Assembly: GCF_900101785.1 (NCBI RefSeq)
Contig: NZ_LT629688.1
Coordinates: forward strand, 310,001-374,000
Direction of reading: 5' to 3'
Length of the DNA: 64,000 nt
Origin: Auraticoccus monumenti
Lineage (GTDB): Bacteria; Actinomycetota; Actinomycetes; Propionibacteriales; Propionibacteriaceae
Position 1 is the stretch's first letter. Each line of letters begins with the position of its first letter. This document shows, one piece after another, positions 18,265 through 27,379 of this stretch. The notes under the pieces were generated by a model, which saw only the letters and a program-made list of their open reading frames with translations, was not told the origin of the DNA and ran no database searches. The translations under genes and the position numbers were made by a program.

Positions 18265-18351
18265 CGGCGAGGGTGGGATTCGAACCCACGGAACGGTCTC
18301 CCGCTCGGACGCTTTCAAGGCGTCTGCACTAGTCCACTATGCGACCCCGCC
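18265..18351 (-). tRNA. tRNA-Ser (anticodon UGA)
   Basis: An 87-base class II tRNA. Acceptor GGCGGGG/CCTCGCC, anticodon stem GACGC/GCGTC with loop CTTGAAA (UGA), a long variable arm and a standard T-loop. Confidence 0.96.
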
Positions 18352-18447
18352 AGGCCGGGGACGGGCCCCGGAGCACCACAGCATATCGGCCCGGGACGGT
18401 GGCCTCCGGCGCCGACGGGGCCACCGGGCGTGTGGCACCCTGACGTC

Positions 18448-19416
18448 GTGCGAGCGGTGCGGTGCGAGGGTGCAGGTGGTCCGGAGGTGCTGGGGATCGG
18501 CGAGGTCGCCGACCCCTCCCCCGGTCCGGGCGAGGTGCTGGTGCGGGTGCGGGCGGCCGGGGTGAACCGGGCCGACCTGCTGCAGCGCCAGGGCCACTAC
18601 CCGCCCCCGCCGGGCGCGCCGGAGACGCTGGGTCTGGAGTGCTCGGGCACCGTGGCGGCCGTCGGCGCCGGCGTCCACGGCTGGCAGCCCGGTCAGGACT
18701 GCGTGGCCCTGCTGGCCGGCGGCGGCTACGCCGAGCTGGTGGGAGTCCCGGCCGGTCAGCTGATCACCCCGCCGCCGGGCGTCGACCTCGTCACCGCAGG
18801 CGGCCTGGTCGAGGTGGCGGCGACCGTGGTGTCCAACCTCGACCACGCCGGGGTGGGCGCCGGCGCGACGGTGCTGGTCCACGGCGGCGCCGGCGGCATC
18901 GGCTCCTTCGCCGTGCAGTACGCCCGCGCGCTGGGCTGCCGGGTGCTGACCACCGCCGGGAGCGCGGACAAGCTGGCCTACTGCCTGGACCTCGGGGCCG
19001 ACGAGGCCTTCGACTACCACGCCGACTGGCCGGCGGCGGTGCGGGCGGCCGCTCCCGGCGGTGTCGACGCGGTGCTGGACGTGATGGGCGCCTCCTACCT
19101 GACCGACAACGTCTCGGTGCTGGCCGCCGACGGGCACCTGCTGGTGATCGGCATGCAGGGCGGACGACGCGGCGAGCTCGACCTGGGGGCGCTGCTGGCC
19201 CGTCGGGCGAGCGTCAGCGCGCTGGCGCTGCGCTCACGGCCGGTGGAGCAGAAGAGCGCCATCTGCGCCCGCGTCGGGGAGGTGGTGTGGCCGATGCTGG
19301 CCGACGGCCGGGTCCGCCCGGCGCACGAGACCCGGTTCCCGCTGGAGCAGGCCGCCGAGGCCCACGCCCTGCTGGAGTCCGGCCGGAGCCACGGCAAGAT
19401 CGTGCTGGTGGTCTGA
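18448..19416 (+). CDS. Zeta-crystallin-like NAD(P)H:quinone oxidoreductase
   Basis: A 322-residue medium-chain reductase of the QOR/PIG3 type, predicted to reduce quinones or enones with NADPH. The substrate-side fold shows RVRAAGVNRADLLQRQG and LGLECSGTVAAVG; the cofactor site is VLVHGGAGGIGSFAVQYARALG (about residues 141-162). It lacks the structural zinc cysteines, as QOR enzymes do. The GTG at 18448 matches the usual family start; the longer frame runs back through the tRNA. The next gene starts three bases after the stop, so the two form an operon. Confidence 0.9.
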   Translation: MRAVRCEGAGGPEVLGIGEVADPSPGPGEVLVRVRAAGVNRADLLQRQGHYPPPPGAPETLGLECSGTVAAVGAGVHGWQPGQDCVALLAGGGYAELVGVPAGQLITPPPGVDLVTAGGLVEVAATVVSNLDHAGVGAGATVLVHGGAGGIGSFAVQYARALGCRVLTTAGSADKLAYCLDLGADEAFDYHADWPAAVRAAAPGGVDAVLDVMGASYLTDNVSVLAADGHLLVIGMQGGRRGELDLGALLARRASVSALALRSRPVEQKSAICARVGEVVWPMLADGRVRPAHETRFPLEQAAEAHALLESGRSHGKIVLVV

Positions 19417-19419
19417 GCG

Positions 19420-20337
19420 GTGCCGGACGCGGAGGACGGTGGGTCGCTGGAGGCGGAGCTGCCGGGCCTGTTCGCCCTCGAGCCCGGTGACTTCGTGGCC
19501 GCCCGCGACGACCTGGCCGCCCGCGCCCGCACGGCCGGTGACCGGCCGCTGTCCGCCCGGGTCAAGGCCCTGCGCCGCCCCACCGTGTCGGCCTGGGTGG
19601 TGAACCTGCTGGCCCGGGAGGAGACGGACTCGGTGGGTGACCTGGTCGACCTGGGTGAGGCCCTGCGCGCCGCCCACCAGACCCTGTCGGCCGACGAGCT
19701 GCGCCCGCTCGCGGCCCAGCGCACCGCGGTGGTGGAGGCGCTCACCCGCCGGGCCGCCGCCCTGGCCGCCGAGCACGGGCACCCGACCACCGAGGCGGTC
19801 CGGGCCGAGGTGGCCGGCACGCTGCAGGCCGCGCTGGCCGACCCGGACGTGGCCGAGGACGTGCGGGCGGGACGGATGACGCGGGCCGCCAGCTACAGCG
19901 GCTTCGGCATGGTCAGCCCCGGGTCCACCCGGCCGCGCCAGCCGGAGCCCGTCGCCAGCCTGGACCAGGCCCGCTCACGCCGGCGCACCCGCGAGGAGAA
20001 GGAGGCCGAGCAGGCCCGGATCCGCGCCTTCACCGACGCGCGGCGCGCCCTGGAGACGGCCACGGCGGCGGCGGAGGCTGCCGAGGACGCCGCCGCGTCC
20101 GCCGAGGACGCCCACCGCGAGGCGGCCGAGGAGCTCGACCGCCGCAGCCAGGAGGTGGCCGACCTGCGGGCCGAGCTGGAGGCGGCCGAGGCCGCCGAGG
20201 AGGAGGCCCGGACCACCACCGAGGGTGCGCGGGAGGCCCTGGACCGGGCCGCGGACGAGCTCGACGCCGCCCGTGCCGCCCGCGAGGAGGCCGAGGAGGC
20301 GCTGGACGCCCTCGGCGACCCCTCCTCCGGGGGTTAG
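19420..20337 (+). CDS. Coiled-coil protein of unknown function
   Basis: A 305-residue soluble protein. Residues about 10-170 form a helical domain beginning LPGLFALEPGDFVAARDDLAARAR and containing RVKALRRPTVSAWVVNLLAR, a pattern repeated in uncharacterised actinobacterial proteins. Residues about 185-300 are an Ala/Glu-rich coiled coil. It has no signal or membrane segment. It is co-transcribed with the quinone reductase (three-base gap). Function is unknown; a structural or nucleic-acid-associated role is possible but unsupported. Confidence 0.8.
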   Translation: MPDAEDGGSLEAELPGLFALEPGDFVAARDDLAARARTAGDRPLSARVKALRRPTVSAWVVNLLAREETDSVGDLVDLGEALRAAHQTLSADELRPLAAQRTAVVEALTRRAAALAAEHGHPTTEAVRAEVAGTLQAALADPDVAEDVRAGRMTRAASYSGFGMVSPGSTRPRQPEPVASLDQARSRRRTREEKEAEQARIRAFTDARRALETATAAAEAAEDAAASAEDAHREAAEELDRRSQEVADLRAELEAAEAAEEEARTTTEGAREALDRAADELDAARAAREEAEEALDALGDPSSGG

Positions 20338-20393
20338 CCGGCGCAGCTCGGCCCGGGCGTCCGGCGACGCGGCGTCGACGGACAGCGGGCGGC

Positions 20394-20777
20394 TCAGCGG
20401 GGGCGGCGGATCCGGATGGGACCCTTGGCGGTGCTCGGGTCGACCACGCGGCCACCCTGGGTGATCTCGGCCCCGCCCTGGGCGACCAGGCGGCGGGCGG
20501 CCATCCGCGCCGGCTCCATCAGCTCCCGCCAGTCCTCACCGCCGACGGCCCGCGCCACCTCCGACGGGCAGATGGTCGACGTCGCCGGCCGGGCGTCCAG
20601 CAGCTGCTGCAGGGCGTCGTCCAGCTCCGCGTCGGTTCCGGACCGGCTGCGGGAGCGCCGCCGGCAGCCGTCGGAGCAGTAGCGGACCTCGTCCCAGCTG
20701 CGCTCCCACTTCTTCCGCCAGGTGATGGTCCGACCGCAGACGACGCAGTCCTTGGTGGGCAGGTCGGCGGCGGGCAC
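20394..20777 (-). CDS. DUF2256-DUF3253 fusion protein
   Basis: A 127-residue protein with two small domains. Residues about 8-42 are a DUF2256 zinc-ribbon ([18 protein letters not shown]...YCSDGC, four Cys). Residues about 50-115 are DUF3253, a winged-helix-like fold ([19 protein letters not shown]...[18 protein letters not shown]). The GTG at 20777 is chosen because it begins just before the zinc-ribbon. The combination suggests nucleic-acid binding, but neither domain has an established function. Confidence 0.8.
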   Translation of the reverse strand: MPAADLPTKDCVVCGRTITWRKKWERSWDEVRYCSDGCRRRSRSRSGTDAELDDALQQLLDARPATSTICPSEVARAVGGEDWRELMEPARMAARRLVAQGGAEITQGGRVVDPSTAKGPIRIRRPR

Positions 20778-20902
20778 ACCCCGATCCTGCCACCGCCACC
20801 CAGACCCGCGGCGGCGCCTCCGCCGGGACCCGCTCACCCCTCAGCGGTCTCCCGCGAGGGGGCTCGCCGGCGGTGCTCCCTCTCCACGGGGTGCCGCCAG
20901 GG

Positions 20903-22054
20903 TCAGGGGACCGGCGCGAAGGGGATGGGCAGCTCGCCGGTCCACCGGTGCAGGACGGCGGTGGCGTCCTGCTTCAGCACGCCGTCCTCGACCACCTCCC
21001 GGCCCCGGACGAGGTAGAAGCAGCCGTCCCCCACAGGGGCGAGGCCGTAGCCACCGTCCTCGAGCTCGTAGCCCCGGATGCCGCTGGGCTCGTGGTGCAG
21101 GCCGGCGGGGGCGAGCGGGAGGACCAGCCCCCGCTCGGCCTCGGGCTGCCCGACCACCTGACCGTCCCGGGGCTCGACCGAACCGTCGACCACGTAGAGG
21201 GAGTAGTTCGGGAGGTGCGGCTTGCTGCCCGGGTAGACCGCCATCAGCCAGCTCCCGCTGCGCTCGTCGTGGGCCAGGTTCTGCACCCCGAACCGGGTGT
21301 TCCCGGTCGGGACGAACACCTTGCGGTCCGGACGGCTGGGCCCGGAGCGGTGCGGCGCGTCCTGGCTGAGGGGGCGCTCCCACCGCGACCAGCCCGACAC
21401 GTCGTACTCCAGCAGCACCTGGTGGTCGTTGTCCTCGCGCCCCACGTCGCCGTAGACGCCGTAGGCCACCACCAGCACCGGTTCCCCGCCCCGGGAGCCC
21501 AGCCTCGGCCCGAAGGCCACACCGTCGATGCCGCTGCAGCCGTAGCGGTGGTCGGCGGTGGCGGCGGTGTCGCCGTCGAAGACCCCGTCCCCGTCCATGT
21601 CGGCGGTGAAGTCCTCCACCACCTCGGCCAGGTGCACGGTGGTCATCACGCCGTCGGCCTCGGCGTCCATGCCGACCCGGTCGATCCGGGCGCCGTCGAA
21701 GACCGCGACGTAGAAGGCCTCCTGGGCCTTGTACTCCAGCGAGCCGTGCACCCGGCCGTCGCGGGGGTCGAGGGTCAGGTCGCCGAGGTGCCCGGTGAGC
21801 CCGGTGACCGTACCCAGGACGGCGCCGGCCAGGTCGGTCTTCACCAGCAGCTGGGTGAAGGAGTAGTAGACGACGCCCGCCTCCCGGTCCACCGCCAGGC
21901 CTTGCACGTGGCTGGTGGGCCAGGCGCCGCCGGAGAGCACCCGGGGCAGCTCGGCGGGGAGGATGGACCGGCCGGGACGGCCGCCCGGGGACGGGGCGAG
22001 GGCGGCGGCTGCGGGCAGCACCAGCCCGGCCAGGGCGGCGGCGAGGACGCGCAC
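20903..22054 (-). CDS. Secreted propeller-like protein, unknown
   Basis: A 383-residue exported protein with a signal peptide (about residues 1-22). Repeated strand-turn segments (HVQGLAVDREAGVVYYSFTQ, LGDLTLDPRDGRVHG, GIDGVAFGPRLG, GVQNLAHDERSGSWLMAVYPGS) suggest a beta-propeller. A DMDGDGVFDGD loop near residue 150 looks like a calcium site. The GTG at 22054 has GAGGAG about eight bases upstream. No catalytic motif is recognised. Confidence 0.72.
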   Translation of the reverse strand: MRVLAAALAGLVLPAAAALAPSPGGRPGRSILPAELPRVLSGGAWPTSHVQGLAVDREAGVVYYSFTQLLVKTDLAGAVLGTVTGLTGHLGDLTLDPRDGRVHGSLEYKAQEAFYVAVFDGARIDRVGMDAEADGVMTTVHLAEVVEDFTADMDGDGVFDGDTAATADHRYGCSGIDGVAFGPRLGSRGGEPVLVVAYGVYGDVGREDNDHQVLLEYDVSGWSRWERPLSQDAPHRSGPSRPDRKVFVPTGNTRFGVQNLAHDERSGSWLMAVYPGSKPHLPNYSLYVVDGSVEPRDGQVVGQPEAERGLVLPLAPAGLHHEPSGIRGYELEDGGYGLAPVGDGCFYLVRGREVVEDGVLKQDATAVLHRWTGELPIPFAPVP

Positions 22055-22189
22055 GGGTGGTCTCCTCGGAGGTGACGGACCCGCGCCACGATAGCCCGGC
22101 TCCCGCGGCCCGGACGGTGGAGCCGGTCCCGGCGCTCGCAGGGGCGGGGAGCGGTGCGGACGGCGTCCCCACCGGCCGGTCGTCGGCGC

Positions 22190-22195
22190 TAGCGT
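22190..22195 (+). promoter_or_regulatory. Leaderless -10 box for the DinB-like gene
   Basis: TAGCGT, six bases before the ATG at 22202, with no ribosome site between. Confidence 0.5.
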
Positions 22196-22201
22196 GCGGC
22201 C

Positions 22202-22723
22202 ATGGCCATCATCCCGGACACCAAGGACTGGACCTGGGTGCTGCAGCAGCCCTGCGCCGACTGCGGCTTCGACCCGACGGCCGTCGAGTGGGCGGACCTG
22301 CCCGGACGGCTGCTCGCCGCGGCCACGAGCGTCGGTGCCGCCCTCGGCCGGCCCGGCGCCCGCGGACGACCCGACCCCTCGACCTGGTCGGTGCTGGAGT
22401 ACGGGGCCCACGTCCGCGACGTCTGCGGGGTGATGGCCGAACGGCTGCAGCTGCTGCTCACCCACGACGACCCCGAGTACGCCAACTGGGACCAGGACGC
22501 CACCGCGGTCGCCGAGCGCTACGCCGAGCAGGACCCGGGCCGGGTGGGCGAGGAGCTGGACGCGGCGGCCGAGCGGCTGGCCGGCTCCTTCGCGGCCGTC
22601 CGCGGCGACGCCTGGGAGCGCCCCGGACGCCGGTCGAACGGCTCGGTCTTCACCACCTGGACCCTCGGCGTCTACGCCCTGCACGACCTCGAGCACCACG
22701 TCTGGGACGTCACCCGCGCCTGA
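22202..22723 (+). CDS. DinB/maleylpyruvate-isomerase-like protein
   Basis: A 173-residue DinB-fold protein. The three-histidine metal site of the family is visible as EYGAHVRDV (about residue 67) and HDLEHHVWDV (about 161-170). Related actinobacterial proteins are thiol-dependent, often mycothiol-dependent, transferases. It probably works in the cytosol on an electrophile or thiol conjugate; the substrate is unknown. The downstream esterase gene is 42 bases away on the same strand. Confidence 0.82.
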   Translation: MAIIPDTKDWTWVLQQPCADCGFDPTAVEWADLPGRLLAAATSVGAALGRPGARGRPDPSTWSVLEYGAHVRDVCGVMAERLQLLLTHDDPEYANWDQDATAVAERYAEQDPGRVGEELDAAAERLAGSFAAVRGDAWERPGRRSNGSVFTTWTLGVYALHDLEHHVWDVTRA

Positions 22724-22765
22724 CCCCTCTCCTGCCACCCCGACGACCACGGAGGAGGACGACCC

Positions 22766-23437
22766 ATGGCCGGCTCAGCAGCAGGCGAGCTCGTCACCGC
22801 GACGCTCGACCACGACGGCGGACGGCAGGTCACGGTGTACCGGCCGCCGATGACGCCCGAGGCCGTCGTCTTCGCCGGGGACGGGCAGCTGATCGGACCG
22901 TGGGGCCGGGACCTCGGGTCGACCGACGCACCACCCACGATGGTCGTCGGTGTGCACCGGACGCCCGACGAGGACGAGGTGGTGCGCCTCGGCGAGTACT
23001 CCCCGACCATCGCGCCGGAACGGTTCGCCGCGCACGAGGCGTTCTTCGTCGGGGACGTCCGCGACTGGGTCCGGACGCGCCTCGGCGTCTCCCTGCCGGC
23101 CGGGCGGACGGCGGTGTGCGGCGTGTCCGCCGGCGGGGAGCTCGCCCTCGCCCTGGGGCTGCGCCACCCGGACGTCTACGGCGCGGTCCTCTCCGCCTCC
23201 CCGGGAGGCGGCTTCCGGCCGCCCAGCGAGCTGCCGGGCCCCCTCCCTCGCGTCTACCTCGTCGCCGGCACCGAGGAGCCGTTCTTCCTCGAGAACGCCA
23301 CCCGGTGGCACGACGCGTTGCAGCGGGCGCGCGCCGACGTCGTGCTGCGGGAGCGGGCCGGCGGGCACGGCGACCCCTTCTGGCGGGCCGAGCTCCCACT
23401 GATGGTGGCCTGGGCCTTCGGGCCCAGGGTCACCTGA
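22766..23437 (+). CDS. Alpha/beta-hydrolase esterase (enterochelin-esterase-like)
   Basis: A 223-residue hydrolase lacking a signal peptide. The nucleophile elbow is GVSAGG (about residue 118) and the catalytic His lies in GGHGDPFW near the C-terminus; the acid is probably Glu in AGTEEPFF. The overall plan matches the putative esterase/D branch that includes enterochelin esterases, but no siderophore genes are nearby. The ATG has a strong GGAGGAGGA site. Confidence 0.8.
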   Translation: MAGSAAGELVTATLDHDGGRQVTVYRPPMTPEAVVFAGDGQLIGPWGRDLGSTDAPPTMVVGVHRTPDEDEVVRLGEYSPTIAPERFAAHEAFFVGDVRDWVRTRLGVSLPAGRTAVCGVSAGGELALALGLRHPDVYGAVLSASPGGGFRPPSELPGPLPRVYLVAGTEEPFFLENATRWHDALQRARADVVLRERAGGHGDPFWRAELPLMVAWAFGPRVT

Positions 23438-23494
23438 GAGGCAGCACCCCCGGAGACCTCGAGCCCGCCACCCCCCCGTCAGCCAGAGGGTCGG

Positions 23495-25444
23495 TCAGGA
23501 CGTCCAGGCCCGCCAGAGGGCCGCGTACTCCCCGTCGTGGGCCACCAGCTCGTCGTGGCTGCCCAGCTCGACGATCTGCCCGTCGATCACCACCGCGATC
23601 CGGTCGGCGTCGTGGGCGGTGTGCAGCCGGTGCGCGATGGCCACCACCGAGCGGTTGGCCAGCAGCCCCGACATCGAGCCCTCGACGTCGCGCGCGGTGC
23701 GCGGGTCGATCAGCGAGGTGGCCTCGTCCAGCACCAGGGTGTGCGGGTCGGCCACCACCAGCCGGGCCAGCGCGATCTGCTGGGCCTGCGCCGGGGTCAG
23801 GCTGGTGTGGCCGCTGCCGAGCATGGTGTCCAACCCGTTCTCCAGCCGCTCCACCCACTCCCAGGCGTCGACGGCCTGCAGCGCCCGGACCACCACGTCG
23901 TCGGCGGAGTCCTCACGGGCCAGCACGATGTTGTCGCGGACGGTGCCGACGAACACGTGGTGCTCCTGGGTGACCAGCGCGACCTCGGTGCGCAGCACGT
24001 CCAGCGGCAGCTCGGTCAGCTCGACCTCGCCCACGGTCACCGACCCGGTGCGCGGACGGTTGATGCCGGCCAGCAGCCGGCCCAGGGTGGACTTGCCCGA
24101 CCCGCTCGGGCCGACCACGGCCAGCCGCTCCCGCGGGCGCAGCCGCAGGTCGACCCCGTGCAGGACGTCGTGGCCCTCGCGGTAGGCGAACCGCAGGTCG
24201 CGGGCCAGCAGGTCGACCCCGTCCGGGCGCGCGTCGCCGGGCTCGCGGTCCTGCGGCACCTGCCGGATGCCCAGCAGCCGGGTGGTCGAGGCGATACCCA
24301 CCTGGAGCCGGTCGACGTTGGCGATCAGCCGGTCCACCGGCTCGACCAGCGCCTGCACGTACAGCGTCGCGGTGGTGATCTCGCCCAGGCTGACCCACCC
24401 CTGCTGGTAGCCGTAGGTGCCGACCAGCACCACCGCGACCAGCGGGGTGTTGTAGGCCAGGTCGATCCAGCCGAACATCAGGTTCCGCAACGACATCGTG
24501 TAGCGCTCGGCCTGGCTGGACTCGGCCACGTCGTCGTCGCCGGCGGAGATCCGGTGGCGCTGGAGACCGAGGGCCTCGATGGTCCGGGCGCCCTCGACCG
24601 TCTCGGTGAAGGTGGTGTTGATCGTGGAGTAGGTGCCGCCCTCGGTGATGTAGCCCTTGGGCGCGTGACGCAGGTAGCGCCGCACCGGCACGCTGACCAG
24701 CACCAGCGCGATCAGCGAGGGCACCGCCAGCAGCGGGCTGTTGAGCAGCAGGGCCACGATGGTCAGCACCGACGTGGCGCCGGCGATCACCGCCTGGGGC
24801 AGTGCGTGCTGGACGGAGTTGCTCATGGCCGAGACGTCGCGGGTCACCCGGGTGACCAGGTCGCCGCTGCTGGCGCTCTCGACCCGACCCAGCGGCAGGG
24901 CCAGCACCGTGCGGACCACGCTCTCCCGGGCCGAGGCCAGCACGTCCTGGCCGACGACCGCGGAGGAGAACCGGGCACCGAAGGTGAGCAGCGACTGCAG
25001 CACCACCACCGAGGCCACCGCGATGGCCAGCGCGTTGAGCCCGGCCAGCACGGTGTCGCCGCCGGCCGCGCGGTCCACCAGCGACCCGAGGATGCGCGGC
25101 ACCACCAGACCCGTCACCGCCGCGGCGATGTTGGCCAGCAGCAGCAGCGCCACCTTGGTGCGGCGGTGGCCGAGCAGCTCGCCGAGGAACCCGGTGACCG
25201 CGCTGGCCGGGGCCACCGGAAGACCACGCTCGGGCGCCCGCGAGGAGAGGAAGTAGGCCTCGGCGCGGGCGGCACGGAGCCGGTGGCGGCCCCGCCACGC
25301 ACGCATCCGCTCACCCGCCCCGACCCCGCGCGGCACCTCCAGCCCGACCGGCACCCGAGGCTCGGCCGTGGCGCCCTCGCGCCAGCTGCGGGCGGAGTGC
25401 TGCAACCACTCCGGCTCGCTGGCCAGGATCGTCGACTCAGGCAT
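23495..25444 (-). CDS. ABC exporter half-transporter with active Walker A and degenerate signature
   Basis: A 649-residue exporter subunit: six-helix membrane domain (about residues 80-385) and ATPase domain (about 405-645). The ATPase has an intact Walker A (GPSGSGKST, about 445), a Q-loop Gln (LVTQEHHVF), Walker B with catalytic Glu (LVLDEATS) and an H-loop His (IAHRLHT). Its signature is degenerate: LTPAQAQ replaces LSGGQ. It overlaps the upstream partner by eight bases and must pair with it. Together they form one complete ATP site. The cargo is unknown; such pairs are often multidrug or lipid exporters. Confidence 0.93.
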   Translation of the reverse strand: MPESTILASEPEWLQHSARSWREGATAEPRVPVGLEVPRGVGAGERMRAWRGRHRLRAARAEAYFLSSRAPERGLPVAPASAVTGFLGELLGHRRTKVALLLLANIAAAVTGLVVPRILGSLVDRAAGGDTVLAGLNALAIAVASVVVLQSLLTFGARFSSAVVGQDVLASARESVVRTVLALPLGRVESASSGDLVTRVTRDVSAMSNSVQHALPQAVIAGATSVLTIVALLLNSPLLAVPSLIALVLVSVPVRRYLRHAPKGYITEGGTYSTINTTFTETVEGARTIEALGLQRHRISAGDDDVAESSQAERYTMSLRNLMFGWIDLAYNTPLVAVVLVGTYGYQQGWVSLGEITTATLYVQALVEPVDRLIANVDRLQVGIASTTRLLGIRQVPQDREPGDARPDGVDLLARDLRFAYREGHDVLHGVDLRLRPRERLAVVGPSGSGKSTLGRLLAGINRPRTGSVTVGEVELTELPLDVLRTEVALVTQEHHVFVGTVRDNIVLAREDSADDVVVRALQAVDAWEWVERLENGLDTMLGSGHTSLTPAQAQQIALARLVVADPHTLVLDEATSLIDPRTARDVEGSMSGLLANRSVVAIAHRLHTAHDADRIAVVIDGQIVELGSHDELVAHDGEYAALWRAWTS

Positions 25445-27299
25445 CGACGGCCTCCATCCCCCGTGCGACCACCCGGCGGTAACCGGGCTCGGACAGCAGC
25501 TCGGTGTGCGACCCCCGTGCCGCCACGCGGCCCTCGTCCAGCCAGACCACCTCGTCGGCGTGGTGCAGCCACAGCGGCGAGACCGTCATGACCAGCGTCG
25601 TCCGCCCGCGACGCAGCCGCGCCACGCGCTCGGCGATGCGGGCCTCGGTGTGGGCGTCCACCGCGGAGGTGGGCTCGACCAGCACCAGCACCGGCGGGTC
25701 GACCAGCAGGGCGCGGGCCAGCACCAGCCGCTGGCGCTGCCCGCCGGAGAGGCCGCGCCCGCGCTCGTCCAGCACGCCCTGCCAGCCGCCGGGCAGGGCC
25801 TCGTAGACGTCGTCGGCGGAGGCCGCGACCATGACGGTCTCAGCCTGCTCGCGGGTGGCCCGCCCGTGCGGGTCCAGGGCCTGCTGGAGCGTGCCGGCGA
25901 ACACCATGCCGGCGGTGTCGCTGACCAGGACGTGGGAGCGGAGCCCGGCGAGGTCGAGCTCGGACAGGTCGATCCCGCCCAGGGTGACGCCCCAGCGGGC
26001 CCGGGCGCGCTCCTCGTCCTCACGGGCCCGGGTGGCCAGCCGCTCGGCCACGTCGGTCTTGGCCCGGCGCCGGGCCGCGCCCTTGAGGCTGTCGTCGACC
26101 TCGATGCTGGCCGGGGTGCCGGTGTCGGGCAGGTAGCGGCCGAGCCGGTCGGCCAGGGCCGCGGAGTCGTCAGGCAGACCGCTGACCACGACCGTCAGCC
26201 GGCCGTTGTCCAGCACCAGCCCGGAGCGCTCGTCCTCGAGCACCGCGTCGGCGGGGATGGCTCGCGGCGTCTCCGGGGGCTGCCACGGCGGGCGGAGCCC
26301 GAGCACGGCGATGGCCTTGCGCGCCGAGACGAGGCCCTGCACCCAGGCGCGCACCGCCTCGAAGAAGATCTGGATCGGCAGCACCACGAAGACGGCGTAG
26401 CCGAAGAAGGAGATCAGCTCGCCGATGGTCAGCCGGCCGGCGATCAGCTCCCGGGTCCCCAGCCAGGTCAGCATCACCAGGAAGAGCCCGGAGAGCAGCA
26501 CGCCCAGGGCGTCCACCGCGGCCTGCCAGGCCCCGGCCCGGACCGCGGCGCGGCGGGTCTCCTGGGACTTCACCGCGTAGTTGCGCCCGAAGGTGGCCTC
26601 CCCGCCGATGCCCCGCAGGATCCGCAGCCCGGCCACGATGTCGGTGGCCATCGACGTCAGCTCCGAGACCCGGCTGCGCTCCACCGCCTGCGTGCGGTGC
26701 AGGGGGCGCAGCAGCGGGGCCGCGGCGAGGACGAGCAGGGGCGCGGCCACCAGCACGACGACGCCCAGCGGCACCGAGGTGCTGAGCACCAGCGCGGCCA
26801 CCACGCCGAAGGCGATCAGACCCGAGACCGCCCGGGCACCGACGACGAGGGTGGCCCCGAAGGTGTCGGAGTCGCTGGCCGAGACGCTGAGCACCTCACC
26901 GGTCGGGGTGCGGCGCGGGAGCACGTGACCCATCTGCACGCTCTTGCGGGTGACCCGCTGCACCGTGCCGTAGAGGGTGATCAGCCAGGACCCCACCTCC
27001 AGGGTGTGACCGATGATGCCGGCGGCCACCCCGCCCAGGATGGTCAGCAGCAGCAGGGCGCTCCACCGCACCACCTCGGCCCAGTCGCCGGTGGAGACGC
27101 CGGTGTCGACCGCCCGGCCCAGCAGGTAGGGCCCGACCGCGCCGGGGAGGAACCAGAAGACGCCCACGGCCACCAGGGCCAGGAAGAGGCCCTTCTGGTA
27201 GCCGATCAGCCAGAGCAGGAACCGTGCCGGGCTGCGCGTGTCCGGCACCTCGGTGGAGCCCTCGGTGTAGGCGGTGACGCGCGGTGGGAAGAGTGGCAT
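25437..27299 (-). CDS. ABC exporter half-transporter with a dead nucleotide site but intact LSGGQ
   Basis: A 620-residue partner subunit: six-helix membrane domain (about residues 25-310) and a highly altered ATPase domain. The Walker A region reads VVSGLPDDSAALADRL, without the lysine. The Q-loop (VSDTAGMVF) lacks Gln, Walker B is LVLVEPTS (Asp replaced, Glu kept), and the H-loop His is gone (TVSPLWLHH). The signature LSGGQRQR is perfect. A charged insert (about residues 395-440) sits between Walker A and the Q-loop. It therefore donates only the signature to the partner's ATP. It is the first gene of the pair; a TAGGCT box lies nine bases before the start. Confidence 0.92.
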   Translation of the reverse strand: MPLFPPRVTAYTEGSTEVPDTRSPARFLLWLIGYQKGLFLALVAVGVFWFLPGAVGPYLLGRAVDTGVSTGDWAEVVRWSALLLLTILGGVAAGIIGHTLEVGSWLITLYGTVQRVTRKSVQMGHVLPRRTPTGEVLSVSASDSDTFGATLVVGARAVSGLIAFGVVAALVLSTSVPLGVVVLVAAPLLVLAAAPLLRPLHRTQAVERSRVSELTSMATDIVAGLRILRGIGGEATFGRNYAVKSQETRRAAVRAGAWQAAVDALGVLLSGLFLVMLTWLGTRELIAGRLTIGELISFFGYAVFVVLPIQIFFEAVRAWVQGLVSARKAIAVLGLRPPWQPPETPRAIPADAVLEDERSGLVLDNGRLTVVVSGLPDDSAALADRLGRYLPDTGTPASIEVDDSLKGAARRRAKTDVAERLATRAREDEERARARWGVTLGGIDLSELDLAGLRSHVLVSDTAGMVFAGTLQQALDPHGRATREQAETVMVAASADDVYEALPGGWQGVLDERGRGLSGGQRQRLVLARALLVDPPVLVLVEPTSAVDAHTEARIAERVARLRRGRTTLVMTVSPLWLHHADEVVWLDEGRVAARGSHTELLSEPGYRRVVARGMEAVDA

Positions 27300-27379
27300 G
27301 GTGCCGTCAGCCTAGGGACCGGTTCGGACAGTTCGCGAACCCATTACCCCGGCACCGACCCGGGCGTAGCCTCGTCGTC

